Shown: positions 42,891 to 53,079, counted from the first letter of the stretch. The stretch: 64,000 bases of DNA from Marinilabiliaceae bacterium ANBcel2 (GCA_029688995.1 JARULA010000005.1:62001-126000); one strand, 5' to 3'. The notes: generated from the sequence alone by a model not told the origin. Made by a program: numbers and translations.

Positions 42891-45884
42891 TTAAAAATCA
42901 ATATTAACACCTAACACAAAAGATTTAGTTTGAGGATAAGTGCCCCAGTCAATTCCCTGAACAGAACCACTTCCTCCCCACTGATTAACTTCAGGATCCA
43001 TACCTGAATAGTTAGTCCATGTTAGAAGATTTGATGCAGTAAAATATGGCTCTAACCTATGAATCCCCCAACTATACAATAAGTTGTTATTAAACTGATA
43101 AGAAAGAGTTACATCTTTAACCCTCAAGTAGCTACCATCCTCAATAAAATAAGATGATGGAAGTATTTCAAAACCAGCACGTGGAACGTCAGTTATCTGC
43201 CCGGGAATTCTCCAGCGATCTAAAACTGCGGTGGATTGATTTTTAGCATCATACATCCCCTCTGTCTCAATTTTAGAAGCATTAAAGATATCATTGCCAT
43301 AACTACCCTGTAATAAAATATTAAGAGATAATCCTCTATAAGTAAAATTATTAGTCATACCAAAAACAAAGTCCGGATTAGGATCTCCAATATATCGTCG
43401 ATCAGATGTAGAAACAAACCCTTTATCATCAAAATCTTTATATTGCAACTCTCCAGTTTCAGGATCTACACCCTCACTTACATATCCATAAAATCCGCCT
43501 AAAGCTCGTCCGGGCTCATTACGAACAACAAATTGATCCATATGATCACTGGTATTAGCATCATAATATACCTGAGTAAGCTCTAAACTCCTTAACTCAT
43601 TTCTATTAAAAGAGATATTAAAATTAGTATCCCAAAAAAAGTCAGGACCAACAAAATTTCTTGAATCAACTGTAAACTCAAACCCTTTATTCACCATCTC
43701 TCCTTCATTTCGCTGAATAGAGTTAGCTGCGGCCGACCCTGACGGAAGAGATACATGCATTAACATATCAGAAGTCTTTTTATAATAGTAATCAGCAGCA
43801 AATGTAAGTCGACTATTAAACACAGTTAAATCAACTCCCACATTAGACTGAGTTGAGGTTTCCCACTTAAGATCGGAGGTTCTCAAATTAGCCTGATTCA
43901 ACATAATAAGAGCATTAGCATTTCCCTCTTCCCACCAATTTTGACGCTGAATATTATATCTTTCAAGATAAGCATAATCAGATAATCCCGATTGGTTACC
44001 AGTTTGTCCCCAGCCTCCGCGCAATCTAAAATCATCAATCCAATAAATATCAGACATAAAATTCTCAGAAGAAATTCTCCATGCACCAGAAACAGAAGGA
44101 AAATATCCCCATCTATGATCAGGATGTAGTTTAGAAGATCCATCCGATCGCATATTTGCAGTAATCAAATATCTACTTTCATAATTGTATGAAAGACGAC
44201 CAAAATATGACATTATTGCCCAATCAGACTCAACGGTTCCGTTTCCCGGAGATATTCTATTTGCAGCATTTAAAGTCTGAATTTCACCATCTCTAAAATG
44301 AGATGCACTCTGATAAGAGTGTGACCAATTGGAGGTAGTTCCAGAACTACCTAACATTGCATCAAATGAATGACCATCAAAAGAGTTCGAATAATTTAAA
44401 ACATTATCATATATCATAACCGTACTTAAAGACCTATTATCACTGGCCTGACCGTAATTTGAACGTCCATAGGATGTTTTTACAGGATCAAGAAATGATG
44501 TGTTATGATTATATGAACGATCTAATGTTACTGATGAAGACAGGTTAAGATCATCGGTAAAAGAGATTTCAGCCTTACCAGTAGCAAGTAAGCGCTGGTT
44601 ATTATTCATATTATTTTCACTACGTGCCATATTCTCAACAGGATGAGTAATATTAGCTCCATAGAAATTGTTATAATAACGATCAGAATTTTCTGAATCC
44701 CATACAGGAGCATAAGTTGGCGTGTTAATTACAGAAAGAACCACACCAGCTCTATTAGCACCCTGACCAGAAATAATACCATTACCTGTATAATCGGAAT
44801 ATGAAACATTAGCTCCAATGTTTAACCATGGTCTAATTTGATTATCCACATTAACTCTAAAATTATAACGTTCAAAAAAAGATACCTGAATAACTCCACT
44901 TTCACGTGTGTATCCCCCAGAAATATAATAACTCCAGTCATCTGAAGCATTCGAAGCAGACAGTTGATAATTTTGCCTTACACCAGTCTGATAAGTTTCA
45001 TCATACCAATCGGTACGATCAGTTAAATTATCTGGCAAGGTTATATTTGATCCCAGATCACTTAAATAATCACGATATTGATTCAAGTTTAAAGGCTCAA
45101 TCTCATTTGTTAAATCAGTAACTCCAACATAACCACTAAAAGAGATACGAGCATCTTCACTGCTTCCTGATTTAGTAGTAATCATAACAACACCGTTAGC
45201 AGCTCTGGATCCATAAATTGCAGCAGAAGAAGCATCTTTCAAAATCTGCATACTTTCAATATCATTAGCTGACAAAAACTTTATATCAGTCATAGGAACC
45301 CCATCAACAACATATAGCGGGTCATTACTGGCATTCATAGATGTTGTACCCCGAATCCTAACTACCATATCAGCATCAGGTGAACCACTGGGGCGCATGA
45401 CAGAAACTCCGGCAGCACGACCTTGCATTGCCTGAGCAACATCCGTAACAGGGCGACGTTCAAGATCATCGGTAGAAACCGAAGAGATAGCAGTAGTAAC
45501 ATCACCACGTTGAACAGAACCATATCCCACAACGATAGTCTCCTCTAACAAAGATTTAGTCTCATATAACACAATATCGATAACAGACCTACTCTCAATC
45601 GCAATCTCTTTAGTTTCCATTCCAATAAAAGAAAAAACCAAAGTTCCATCCGAAGGAGCATTTATGTTAAACTCTCCATTAATATCTGTAACCACACCGG
45701 TTGAAGTACCTTCAACCATAACAGTAGCTCCGGGTAAAGGCTCATCAAATGAGTCTGAGACGGTTCCTGAGACAGCAATTTCCTGAGAAACAACCTTTGT
45801 AACAAAAAGTGTAAAACAAAAGAGAATTAGAGCTTTTTTAATAAAACTACTAATCCACCAAACTTCTCCTTTTTTCATTTTCAT
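42891..45884 (-). CDS. SusC/RagA TonB-dependent outer-membrane transporter (locus A)
   Basis: Imports oligosaccharides across the outer membrane using TonB energy. Seen: signal peptide ending TKVVSQ, a CarboxypepD_reg-like domain (VSGTVSDSFDEPLPGATVMV), TonB box region ETIVVGYGSVQRGDVTTAI, a plug with RGTTSMNASNDPLYVVDGVP and SSAAIYGSRAANGVVMITTK, then the 22-strand barrel ending SFVLGVNIDF. 997 residues. There is no N-terminal STN domain, so unlike the locus B receptor it does not signal to an anti-sigma factor; control must come from elsewhere. First gene of the SusC-SusD-GH30-glycan-binding unit. Confidence 0.95.
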   Translation of the reverse strand: MKMKKGEVWWISSFIKKALILFCFTLFVTKVVSQEIAVSGTVSDSFDEPLPGATVMVEGTSTGVVTDINGEFNINAPSDGTLVFSFIGMETKEIAIESRSVIDIVLYETKSLLEETIVVGYGSVQRGDVTTAISSVSTDDLERRPVTDVAQAMQGRAAGVSVMRPSGSPDADMVVRIRGTTSMNASNDPLYVVDGVPMTDIKFLSANDIESMQILKDASSAAIYGSRAANGVVMITTKSGSSEDARISFSGYVGVTDLTNEIEPLNLNQYRDYLSDLGSNITLPDNLTDRTDWYDETYQTGVRQNYQLSASNASDDWSYYISGGYTRESGVIQVSFFERYNFRVNVDNQIRPWLNIGANVSYSDYTGNGIISGQGANRAGVVLSVINTPTYAPVWDSENSDRYYNNFYGANITHPVENMARSENNMNNNQRLLATGKAEISFTDDLNLSSSVTLDRSYNHNTSFLDPVKTSYGRSNYGQASDNRSLSTVMIYDNVLNYSNSFDGHSFDAMLGSSGTTSNWSHSYQSASHFRDGEIQTLNAANRISPGNGTVESDWAIMSYFGRLSYNYESRYLITANMRSDGSSKLHPDHRWGYFPSVSGAWRISSENFMSDIYWIDDFRLRGGWGQTGNQSGLSDYAYLERYNIQRQNWWEEGNANALIMLNQANLRTSDLKWETSTQSNVGVDLTVFNSRLTFAADYYYKKTSDMLMHVSLPSGSAAANSIQRNEGEMVNKGFEFTVDSRNFVGPDFFWDTNFNISFNRNELRSLELTQVYYDANTSDHMDQFVVRNEPGRALGGFYGYVSEGVDPETGELQYKDFDDKGFVSTSDRRYIGDPNPDFVFGMTNNFTYRGLSLNILLQGSYGNDIFNASKIETEGMYDAKNQSTAVLDRWRIPGQITDVPRAGFEILPSSYFIEDGSYLRVKDVTLSYQFNNNLLYSWGIHRLEPYFTASNLLTWTNYSGMDPEVNQWGGSGSVQGIDWGTYPQTKSFVLGVNIDF

Positions 45885-45930
45885 ACAATTTAGTTTAAGT
45901 TTAACTGTAAAAATCAGGCTGATGTAAAAA

Positions 45931-45960
45931 CAACTATAAAAACCTGAAAAATATTAACAA
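45931..45960 (-). promoter_or_regulatory. Probable promoter of locus A
   Basis: Minus strand: TTG (45960-45958), 19 nt spacer, TATAGTTG (45938-45931; one mismatch to TAnnTTTG), about 45 nt before the SusC start. The other bases of the 349-nt gap up to the SusD(B) stop hold the terminator below; from 45961 to 46143 I see only AT-rich sequence. Confidence 0.5.
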
Positions 45961-46143
45961 CTTATAAGTTTTGTCAAAAACAAATTAAACCTAAACCAAG
46001 TCGCCCTCAAAAAATAGACTTACTCCTTAATTACTCCACAAGAAAAAATAGCACTTTTTTTACACTTCAAAAAAACATAAAAACCTATTGATAAGAATAG
46101 TAACAAGAAAAAAACAAAACAAGAAAAAGACTTTTTTCAATAA

Positions 46144-46206
46144 AAAACTGCCTTAAAAAGCGACTGTAACTATACAAAATTTAACAGTCAGCTTTTTAAA
46201 GCAGTT
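46144..46206 (-). terminator. Terminator of locus B (after SusD)
   Basis: On the minus strand AAACTGC, TTAAAAAGC and ACTGT pair with ACAGT, GCTTTTTAA and GCAGTTTTTT, an imperfect long stem with a T-run, 28 nt after the SusD stop. It separates locus B from locus A. Confidence 0.75.
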
Positions 46207-46233
46207 TATATATTAATTATAAATAAACCCTTT

Positions 46234-47823
46234 CTAATAACCAGGATTATTTGGTTCTAACTCAGTATTTCGATCAATAGCTGATTGTGGAATCGGCAAC
46301 AAATTATGCCTGTCATCAAATCTACGAGACTCAATAAAAATATGATCCTCGGTAAGTTCAACATTGTAATCCCCATTCGCCTGCTGAGTATCTAACACCT
46401 CACCTAAACGTACCCCTAAAGCATCTTCATTCATTACATCAGAGGCAATCCCCCAACGTATAATATCATCGCGCCTTAAACCTTCACCAGCAAACTCAAC
46501 TCTTCTCTCATTACGAACTAATTCTCGCAATTTTTCCTGACTATCATATACTGAGCGATCAACGGCAGGCATTCCAGCTCGCTCTCTAACTAAATCCAAA
46601 GCGTCATAAAGCTCCTCATCAATCTCATTTAATTCAACTTTGGCCTCAGCAATAGTTAAAAGAACTTCAGCATATCTAAAAATATAAATATCCAAACCAG
46701 TATTCCAATACTGCTCATCGGTAGATTCATCCAAAAAGTTTATATACTTACGAAAATTGTACCCCGATTTGGTAGCATTATCTGCTGTTTGATAATAGTT
46801 AGCATCACCACTTTCGACAGATCTAAAAGGCTCTCCCTGCCACATTTGACCAGGATAAATAACAGTCGCCCTTAACCTGGGATCCCTGTTAACATAAGGA
46901 TTTTGAGGATCATAATCACCATCAGCTTTGGCCTCCTCAATAGTTCGTCCATCAGCCATACGGTAACTATCAACCAACGCCTGAGTAGGAACTACAGAAG
47001 ACCACCCCCCCGACCCATTAGGCATAAAAGGAGTTAAATTAATTTGATAATCATCCTGAGTATGTTGAACAGATAATATGATTTCCTGATTTTGCTGGTT
47101 TTCTGGATTAAACAACTCCTGATAATTAGGGAACAGTTCATATCCTTCAATATCTCGCGCTATTTGCAGTGCTGCCTCATAATTTCCATAATAGAGATTA
47201 AACCTCATTAACAATGCTTGAGCTGCACCTTTTGTGGCCTTACCATAATCAGAAGATGGATATGATTCAGGCAAAACATCAATTATATCAGTTAGTTCAC
47301 CCTTCACAAATTCAATTACCTTTTCTTTATCATCTCTTGGCACCTTTGCCTCGTCAGGCGACTCAAAATTTTCTAAAACTAAAGGAACATCTCCATAATT
47401 TACTACCATCTGGTAATATTTATAAGCACGTACAAATCTAGCTTGCGCCTCATAAATATCAAGTTTATCGTCAGGAAGATCGACATTTCTTAAATTATCA
47501 ATAAATTCATTACATCGGTTGATTGTTGTATAACTAAAATAACCTGCTCCAGGGTTCGCAGGAGTCATGGTACCATCACCAATACTTCTCCACCCCTCCC
47601 ATGGGAAGTTATTATATGCATTATCCGACCCGCAATCACGATACAACAAATTACCGCCACTTTCGAAACCGGCATATAAACCAGTTAAAGCAAGTTCCAA
47701 ATCATCCTCAGACTGCCAAAAAGTAGCCGGAGATAAAGCGTCTTTTGGAGCAACATCCAAAAAAGAGTCTCCACAAGAAGCTATAATCAATGAAAACAGA
47801 AATATAGAAATATATTTTTTCAT
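46234..47823 (-). CDS. SusD/RagB family lipoprotein (locus B)
   Basis: Partner of the STN-containing SusC. Seen from ATG 47823: MKKYISIFLFSLIIASCGDS with the lipobox cysteine, the family N-terminus FLDVAPKDALSPATFWQSED, helical core with ARFVRAYKYYQMVVNYGDVP, and C-terminal RRVEFAGEGLRRDDIIRWGI and LLPIPQSAIDRNTELEPNN. The frame can be extended to a TTG at 47832 but ATG 47823 is the natural start. It starts 12 nt after its SusC and ends before a terminator, so no degradative enzyme is cotranscribed with this pair. Confidence 0.94.
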   Translation of the reverse strand: MKKYISIFLFSLIIASCGDSFLDVAPKDALSPATFWQSEDDLELALTGLYAGFESGGNLLYRDCGSDNAYNNFPWEGWRSIGDGTMTPANPGAGYFSYTTINRCNEFIDNLRNVDLPDDKLDIYEAQARFVRAYKYYQMVVNYGDVPLVLENFESPDEAKVPRDDKEKVIEFVKGELTDIIDVLPESYPSSDYGKATKGAAQALLMRFNLYYGNYEAALQIARDIEGYELFPNYQELFNPENQQNQEIILSVQHTQDDYQINLTPFMPNGSGGWSSVVPTQALVDSYRMADGRTIEEAKADGDYDPQNPYVNRDPRLRATVIYPGQMWQGEPFRSVESGDANYYQTADNATKSGYNFRKYINFLDESTDEQYWNTGLDIYIFRYAEVLLTIAEAKVELNEIDEELYDALDLVRERAGMPAVDRSVYDSQEKLRELVRNERRVEFAGEGLRRDDIIRWGIASDVMNEDALGVRLGEVLDTQQANGDYNVELTEDHIFIESRRFDDRHNLLPIPQSAIDRNTELEPNNPGY

Positions 47824-47835
47824 AATAATCAATTT

Positions 47836-50800
47836 TTAAAATGTAACATTTATACCAAATGAGTTAACCATAACAACAGGATATCCACTTCCTCTACCCG
47901 AAGGAACTTCAGGATCCCATCCCTTTAGATAATCTGTAAATGTTAATAAATTTTGTCCACTATAATAAATTCTGGCTCGGCTAATACCCCAATTATTTAA
48001 AATATGATCGGGAAGAGTATAACCAATCTGCAAGTTTTTAAGTCTGAGATAATCGGTACTATGCAACCAATACGCAGTAGTATTAGGATCTGGCATACTA
48101 GGACCTTCAGGTCCTTCCTGAATCCTAGGAACAGAAGAGTTACTATTTTCAGGTGTCCAACTATCCTCCCACAATACAGTAGGCTTAGAGGAATCTCCTG
48201 AAAAGTCTCCTATAGCAGGCCCATCCATATATCCATGTCCGCCTCTGGTTCCTTCAAATAGTGCCTGAAGGTCAAAATTTCTAAATTCGCCGCCAATATT
48301 AAAGCCATAAGTAAAATCAGGAGTAGAATTTCCTAAAATTGTACGATCATCACTTGTCACCTTATCATCACCTGTAACATCAACATAGCGTAAATCACCC
48401 GGCTTTAAGTCTGATCGATTAAAAAGAGTGTTTTCGGGCCACTCATCAATTTCACTTTCCGATTGATATAAACCATCAGTTTTATAACCGTAAAAAGAAT
48501 CCAGTGGTTCTCCAATTCTTCGAATTGTTCTACCCTGAATTAATTGATTTTGGCCGGCCAACTGTAAAAGTTCATTTACATTGTACGAAAAATGTCCCCC
48601 TACAGAATAATCAATTTCCCCAAAACTATTTTGATATTGTAAGCTCATCTCTATTCCCTCATTTGACATCTCCCCCACGTTGTCATAAAATCCTGTTAAA
48701 GCAAATGTTTCAGGAGAAGGCACCTCCATTATAATATCAGTAGTCTTTCTGTTATAGTAATCAAAAGTAACATTAAGACGATTAAACATAGTAGCATCAA
48801 AACCAAGCCCCCATGAAGTGGTCTTTTCCCACTCAAGATTTTGATTCTTTGCCTCAGTAATTGCAGCACCCGAAGTAATTTCACTATTAAAAGGATAATC
48901 CATTCCAAGTGCCAAGGTAGGAACAGTTGGGTAATATGCATTTAAAGCATCCTGGTTACCTAACATTCCATACGAAGCTCTAATGGTTAAATTATCCAGA
49001 ACAGAACGAGTGTTACTCATAAAGCTCTCTTCTGAAATTCTCCAACCGGCAGAAAAAGATGGAAATGCTCCCCATCTGTTATCTTCATGAAACCTCGAGG
49101 ATGCATCGTAACGTAAATTTGCTTCAAAAAGATATCGACTGTCATAATTATAGTTGACACGGCCAAAATATGACTCCATATTAAGCTCACGACTATAACC
49201 TCCACCTTGTTGTCCTCGCGTTGCTCCTGCATTAAGGTCTTCTAATAACGGACTGGGGAAGTTTTCGCGATAAGCCCTGGTATATTTATAATTAAACTTT
49301 TCGGCATGATAACCGGCCATTACATCAAAATTGTGCTGATCAAACGATTTAGAGTAATTAGCAATAATATCTCCTGTAACTCTTTCACTTTCGGAGTAAA
49401 CCTGTTGCAGCGAAGTTGGGCCATGATATCTGGATTCATTATATTGAATTTCACGATTCATGTCACTGTTATCGTTTTTAGAGGTTCTTATTGATGCAGT
49501 ACCTTTAACTGATAAATCATCGGTTAAATGAAATTGTAATGAACCAATACCTAAAAAGTTATCCTGTTGCATTTTAATTTGCTTTCCCTGATCAAGCCAT
49601 GCAATGGGATTCCCATCAGAAATAGTTCCATAAGTGCCATCCTCATTCTTATATGGTATCCAGGGAGAAATACGATATGCCTGACGGATAATTTGATCAA
49701 CCCCACCACCAACATAAGCATTATTAGGTCTTGTAAGATCCTGTTTTGTATATGACAGATTTAAATTAGCAGTTAACCATTCATAAGGATCAGATGAAAT
49801 ATTTGTTCTTACATTGTACCGCTCTTTTCCTACATGCTCGATAATGCCATCCTGATTTTGATAATCAACAGACATGCGATAAGTTGAGTACTCTGAACCT
49901 CCTGAAATAGAGAAGTTATGACTGGTTTGAAACCCTGAGCCATCATACAAAAGATCCAGCCAATCCGTATCAGGATGTGTATATGGTGATTCACCCGACT
50001 CAAACAATCTTATATCCTCATCGGTAAACCTGGAATCTCTTCCTTCACCCTGCAATGCACGATTATATAGACGTGCATAATCAGCGGAATTTAAATACTC
50101 GGGTAAATCAACAGGAGACTGCCATCCAAAATCACCGGAATACCTAACAACAGGCTCGCCATCCTCACCCGACTTTGTTGTTATAAGAATAACACCATTA
50201 GCAGCTTTTGATCCATATATGGCAGCAGATGCTGCATCTTTTAAAACAGAAACAGATTCAATATCCTGTGGGGATATTTCATCCATTGATGACTCTACAC
50301 CATCAACAATAACTAATGGTGAAGCATTATTAAGAGTTCCGGTTCCTCTAATTCTTATTGTACCTCCATCAGCACCGGGCATACCACTACCCTGCTGAAC
50401 ATGAACCCCAGGAGCCAAACCGGATAATCCTGCAGAAATGCTACTCATAGGACGATTTTCTAACATATCCTGATCTACAGTTGCAACCGAACCGGTAAGA
50501 TTTTCACGCTGCTGAGTTCCATATCCCACAACTACTACTTCTTCCAAATCTAAAGCAGCATCTTGCAAGGTAACATAAAACTCTGTCTCATCACCTATTG
50601 CAATATGGGCTGACTCCATTCCTACAAAAGAGATAACTATGTTTTCAGCATCAACAGGGGCACTAAAAGAAAAGTTGCCATCAGCATCAGTGATTGTTCC
50701 CACAGAAGTTCCTTCAATAGTAACAGTTGCACCCGGAACAGGTTCATCAGCATCATCTACAACAGTGCCGGTTAACTGAATATCTTCAGCATCATCCTGT

Positions 50801-51186
50801 AGAGGATCTTGAGCCATGTCACCAGGAGATAAAACAATTTGATGACCTAAAACAGTATATTCAACCTCTTCATTAATAAAAATCTCATTAAGAACATCTA
50901 CAATTCTTTGCTCCTGAGCATCAACATTAACTCTACGATTAACATCAACTAATTGATTATTATAAACAAAATAAAACTCAGAAGCATTTTCAATTTCATG
51001 CAGCACATCTTTAATCAAAGCTTTTTCCATATTAACTGACACCTTTGCATCCTGAGAGTAAGAGGTATCAGCAAAAGCATAAAAACTCACGGTAAAAAAC
51101 ATAACCAAAAACAGCTTCATAGCTAAATAGATTTTTTTTGAAAAAATAGGGATACAGCTTTCCCTTTGATAACAATAATTTTTCAT
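47836..51186 (-). CDS. SusC/RagA TonB-dependent transporter with STN signalling domain (locus B)
   Basis: Outer-membrane transporter that also signals. Seen: long signal region with IYLAMKLFLVMFFTVSFYAF, an STN (secretin/TonB N-terminal) domain at about residues 48-118 (KALIKDVLHEIENASEFYFV), a CarboxypepD_reg domain (LTGTVVDDADEPVPGATVTI), plug with SGLAPGVHVQQGSGMPGADG and SAAIYGSKAANGVILITTKS, and a barrel ending VMVNSFGINVTF. 1116 residues. STN domains touch FecR-type anti-sigma factors in the periplasm, and such a gene lies immediately upstream. It is therefore probably both importer and inducer sensor for its own sigma-dependent transcription. Confidence 0.94.
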   Translation of the reverse strand: MKNYCYQRESCIPIFSKKIYLAMKLFLVMFFTVSFYAFADTSYSQDAKVSVNMEKALIKDVLHEIENASEFYFVYNNQLVDVNRRVNVDAQEQRIVDVLNEIFINEEVEYTVLGHQIVLSPGDMAQDPLQDDAEDIQLTGTVVDDADEPVPGATVTIEGTSVGTITDADGNFSFSAPVDAENIVISFVGMESAHIAIGDETEFYVTLQDAALDLEEVVVVGYGTQQRENLTGSVATVDQDMLENRPMSSISAGLSGLAPGVHVQQGSGMPGADGGTIRIRGTGTLNNASPLVIVDGVESSMDEISPQDIESVSVLKDAASAAIYGSKAANGVILITTKSGEDGEPVVRYSGDFGWQSPVDLPEYLNSADYARLYNRALQGEGRDSRFTDEDIRLFESGESPYTHPDTDWLDLLYDGSGFQTSHNFSISGGSEYSTYRMSVDYQNQDGIIEHVGKERYNVRTNISSDPYEWLTANLNLSYTKQDLTRPNNAYVGGGVDQIIRQAYRISPWIPYKNEDGTYGTISDGNPIAWLDQGKQIKMQQDNFLGIGSLQFHLTDDLSVKGTASIRTSKNDNSDMNREIQYNESRYHGPTSLQQVYSESERVTGDIIANYSKSFDQHNFDVMAGYHAEKFNYKYTRAYRENFPSPLLEDLNAGATRGQQGGGYSRELNMESYFGRVNYNYDSRYLFEANLRYDASSRFHEDNRWGAFPSFSAGWRISEESFMSNTRSVLDNLTIRASYGMLGNQDALNAYYPTVPTLALGMDYPFNSEITSGAAITEAKNQNLEWEKTTSWGLGFDATMFNRLNVTFDYYNRKTTDIIMEVPSPETFALTGFYDNVGEMSNEGIEMSLQYQNSFGEIDYSVGGHFSYNVNELLQLAGQNQLIQGRTIRRIGEPLDSFYGYKTDGLYQSESEIDEWPENTLFNRSDLKPGDLRYVDVTGDDKVTSDDRTILGNSTPDFTYGFNIGGEFRNFDLQALFEGTRGGHGYMDGPAIGDFSGDSSKPTVLWEDSWTPENSNSSVPRIQEGPEGPSMPDPNTTAYWLHSTDYLRLKNLQIGYTLPDHILNNWGISRARIYYSGQNLLTFTDYLKGWDPEVPSGRGSGYPVVMVNSFGINVTF

Positions 51187-51217
51187 AAATTTGTTTGTTT
51201 TTATAATTAAACAATAG

Positions 51218-51272
51218 CCTGTTAATGAACAGGTTTAATTAAACAGGAAAGTGCTGCAACACTTTCCTGTTT
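51218..51272 (-). terminator. Two hairpins between the anti-sigma and SusC(B) genes
   Basis: AAACAGGAAAGTG (51241-51253) pairs perfectly with CACTTTCCTGTTT (51260-51272), touching the anti-sigma stop codon; a second small stem CCTGTT/AACAGG follows at 51218-51233. The T-run is stronger on the plus strand, but in the transcript they could end or attenuate sigma/anti-sigma mRNA before SusC. Confidence 0.6.
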
Positions 51273-52316
51273 TTATTTTTTATACAACTCTACTATACGT
51301 TTGTCAAAAACATTTCCTTCCTCATCAGTAACCCGTAAAATCTTATATTCCAACGATGATGAAACCGATAAGAGTTCTAAAAACTGTTCCAACGTTTCAT
51401 TTAAAATTGTAGCAGTAATATGGTAATCTTTCAAAGAGCTATCCTTTATTTTATAAACGACACCATATTTTCGCTCCATCTTTCTTAATACACTCTCTAA
51501 AGGCTCATTTATAAAAGTCATTCGACCTTTAATCCATGATGTATAGATATCCATATTAGCATCAGATTCAACCATAATCTTGCTGCTCTCTTTTGATAAT
51601 ACTGCAACATCACCTGGCAAAATATCTATAGGAATATCGCCATGATTAGGATGATTAACAGAAACAGATAACGAACCATCGACCAAAGCAACATATACCT
51701 CTTCGTCATTACAGTATGCCGACACATTAAAAGAGGTACCCGTAACATTTACTGTAACACCATTAGTATTAACAATAAAAGGCTTATCATCATCTATCAC
51801 TTCAAAATATCCCTCTCCATTAAGATTAACTTTACGCACATCACTATTTTCAAATGTAACCGGAAACGACAACTCACTTTGAGAGTTCAAAAACACTGAT
51901 GATCCATCAGGTAAACAAACCTCACTGTATACTCCGGCTGGGGCATTCATTGTGGTAATGGGAGCATCATAATCTTTTGAATAATTATATTTAAAAAACA
52001 TAATTATAAAAGCAGAAATTAATGGTATCAATAACAAAGCTGCAATTTTACTATATCCGGCAAAAATTCTACTTACCACTCTACCTCTATTATTATCAAC
52101 ATTAATATGATGATGAATTCTATCCAAAATCAAATTAAACCGCTCTGTATCTCCTATCTTTTGATGATTATCCAACTTAGAATCTAAATCATTCCAGTGA
52201 CTGCGCATGAACTCTTCAAGCTCATCACTCTTCTTTAATCCTTTCAAGAGTTCAAGCACTTCGTAAAACTCATCTTCACGACATTCACCTTTTATAAATC
52301 TTTTTAAATTATCCAC
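51273..52316 (-). CDS. FecR-family anti-sigma factor
   Basis: Inner-membrane anti-sigma regulator. Seen: an N-terminal cytoplasmic helical domain (about 1-85; DELEEFMRSHWNDLD), one membrane helix at about 87-108 (IAALLLIPLISAFIIMFF), a periplasmic FecR domain with APAGVYSEVCLPDGSSVFLN and VNVTGTSFNVSAYCNDEEVY, and a C-terminal domain of the STN-binding type (MERKYGVVYKIKDSSLKDYH). 347 residues. It lies between the ECF sigma gene (119 nt upstream) and the STN-containing SusC. It should hold the sigma factor inactive until SusC binds its ligand. Confidence 0.93.
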   Translation of the reverse strand: MDNLKRFIKGECREDEFYEVLELLKGLKKSDELEEFMRSHWNDLDSKLDNHQKIGDTERFNLILDRIHHHINVDNNRGRVVSRIFAGYSKIAALLLIPLISAFIIMFFKYNYSKDYDAPITTMNAPAGVYSEVCLPDGSSVFLNSQSELSFPVTFENSDVRKVNLNGEGYFEVIDDDKPFIVNTNGVTVNVTGTSFNVSAYCNDEEVYVALVDGSLSVSVNHPNHGDIPIDILPGDVAVLSKESSKIMVESDANMDIYTSWIKGRMTFINEPLESVLRKMERKYGVVYKIKDSSLKDYHITATILNETLEQFLELLSVSSSLEYKILRVTDEEGNVFDKRIVELYKK

Positions 52317-52435
52317 ACTACTTATTTTTAATTATAATACGTTTATTTAAATAACAACCCCTACTAAGATCTTTATTTTTTTTACCTAAATCGGGGAAAA
52401 CAAACTAAATTTAAACTTAACAATAGAAGTCTTAA

Positions 52436-53023
52436 CTATGAAAAACAGTGCCATATAAACAGAAAAAGAGAAGCTGAAAAAAAGAATTTATCTCCTCCAA
52501 GCTTTTTTCTAAAAAAAGAGATAGCTTTAGTAAGCTGATTTTCAACTGTTTTTTCAGAAATTTTTAACTGCTCTGCGATCTCTCTGTTCAATAGACCGTT
52601 TTTCCGACTTAAAACAAAAATCTCTCTTCTACGAGGAGGCAGTTGAGAGATTAAGTCCTTATAATATTGAGTAAGAAAATTATAAGAACAAAGTTCTTCG
52701 GCTCCAATAGAGTTGGTCGAAGATTTTTCTTTTAAATATTTCAAATAATCATTTTCGTTACTGCGCTTACGAAACTGTGAAATAATACTATTTCGGGATA
52801 TAGCAAAAATATAAGCATCAGGATTGGAGTGTAAACCCAATTTATCGCGATTATTCCAAATTTTAATAAAAACCTCCTGCACTAAATCATAAGCGTCCTC
52901 CTCATTCTTAAAATAAGATAGCGCAAATGCAAATATTTTTTGATGATAATTTTTATACAGAACATCAAATGCTCTTTTATCTCCTTTAGCTACTAATTTC
53001 AAAATAGTTTTATCTATCATCAA
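52436..53023 (-). CDS. ECF RNA polymerase sigma factor (FecI-like, Bacteroidota Sus type)
   Basis: ECF sigma factor with region 2 (DKRAFDVLYKNYHQKIFAFA and DAYDLVQEVFIKIW) and region 4 (LPPRRREIFVLSRKNGLLNR, then EIAEQLKISEKTVENQLTKA, the helix-turn-helix). The C-terminal hydrophobic tail (FFSASLFLFIWHC) is seen in many Bacteroidota members. 195 residues. ATG 53023 or 53020. Its product probably directs transcription of the SusC/SusD pair of locus B under control of the FecR-like protein next to it. Confidence 0.93.
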   Translation of the reverse strand: MMIDKTILKLVAKGDKRAFDVLYKNYHQKIFAFALSYFKNEEDAYDLVQEVFIKIWNNRDKLGLHSNPDAYIFAISRNSIISQFRKRSNENDYLKYLKEKSSTNSIGAEELCSYNFLTQYYKDLISQLPPRRREIFVLSRKNGLLNREIAEQLKISEKTVENQLTKAISFFRKKLGGDKFFFSASLFLFIWHCFS

Positions 53024-53046
53024 AAAAACTCACCTATTAAAAAAAA

Positions 53047-53079
53047 CAAAAATAAACCCTTTATCAACTAATTAACAAA
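53047..53079 (-). promoter_or_regulatory. Probable promoter of the ECF sigma gene
   Basis: Minus strand: TTTG (53079-53076), 21 nt spacer, TATTTTTG (53054-53047), about 23 nt before the start codon. Spacing is slightly long. Confidence 0.5.

Noticed and set aside
42891-51186. Two SusC/SusD pairs as a recent tandem duplication
   Set aside because: Only one SusC has an STN domain, and the proteins differ throughout in sequence and length; they are separate lineages.
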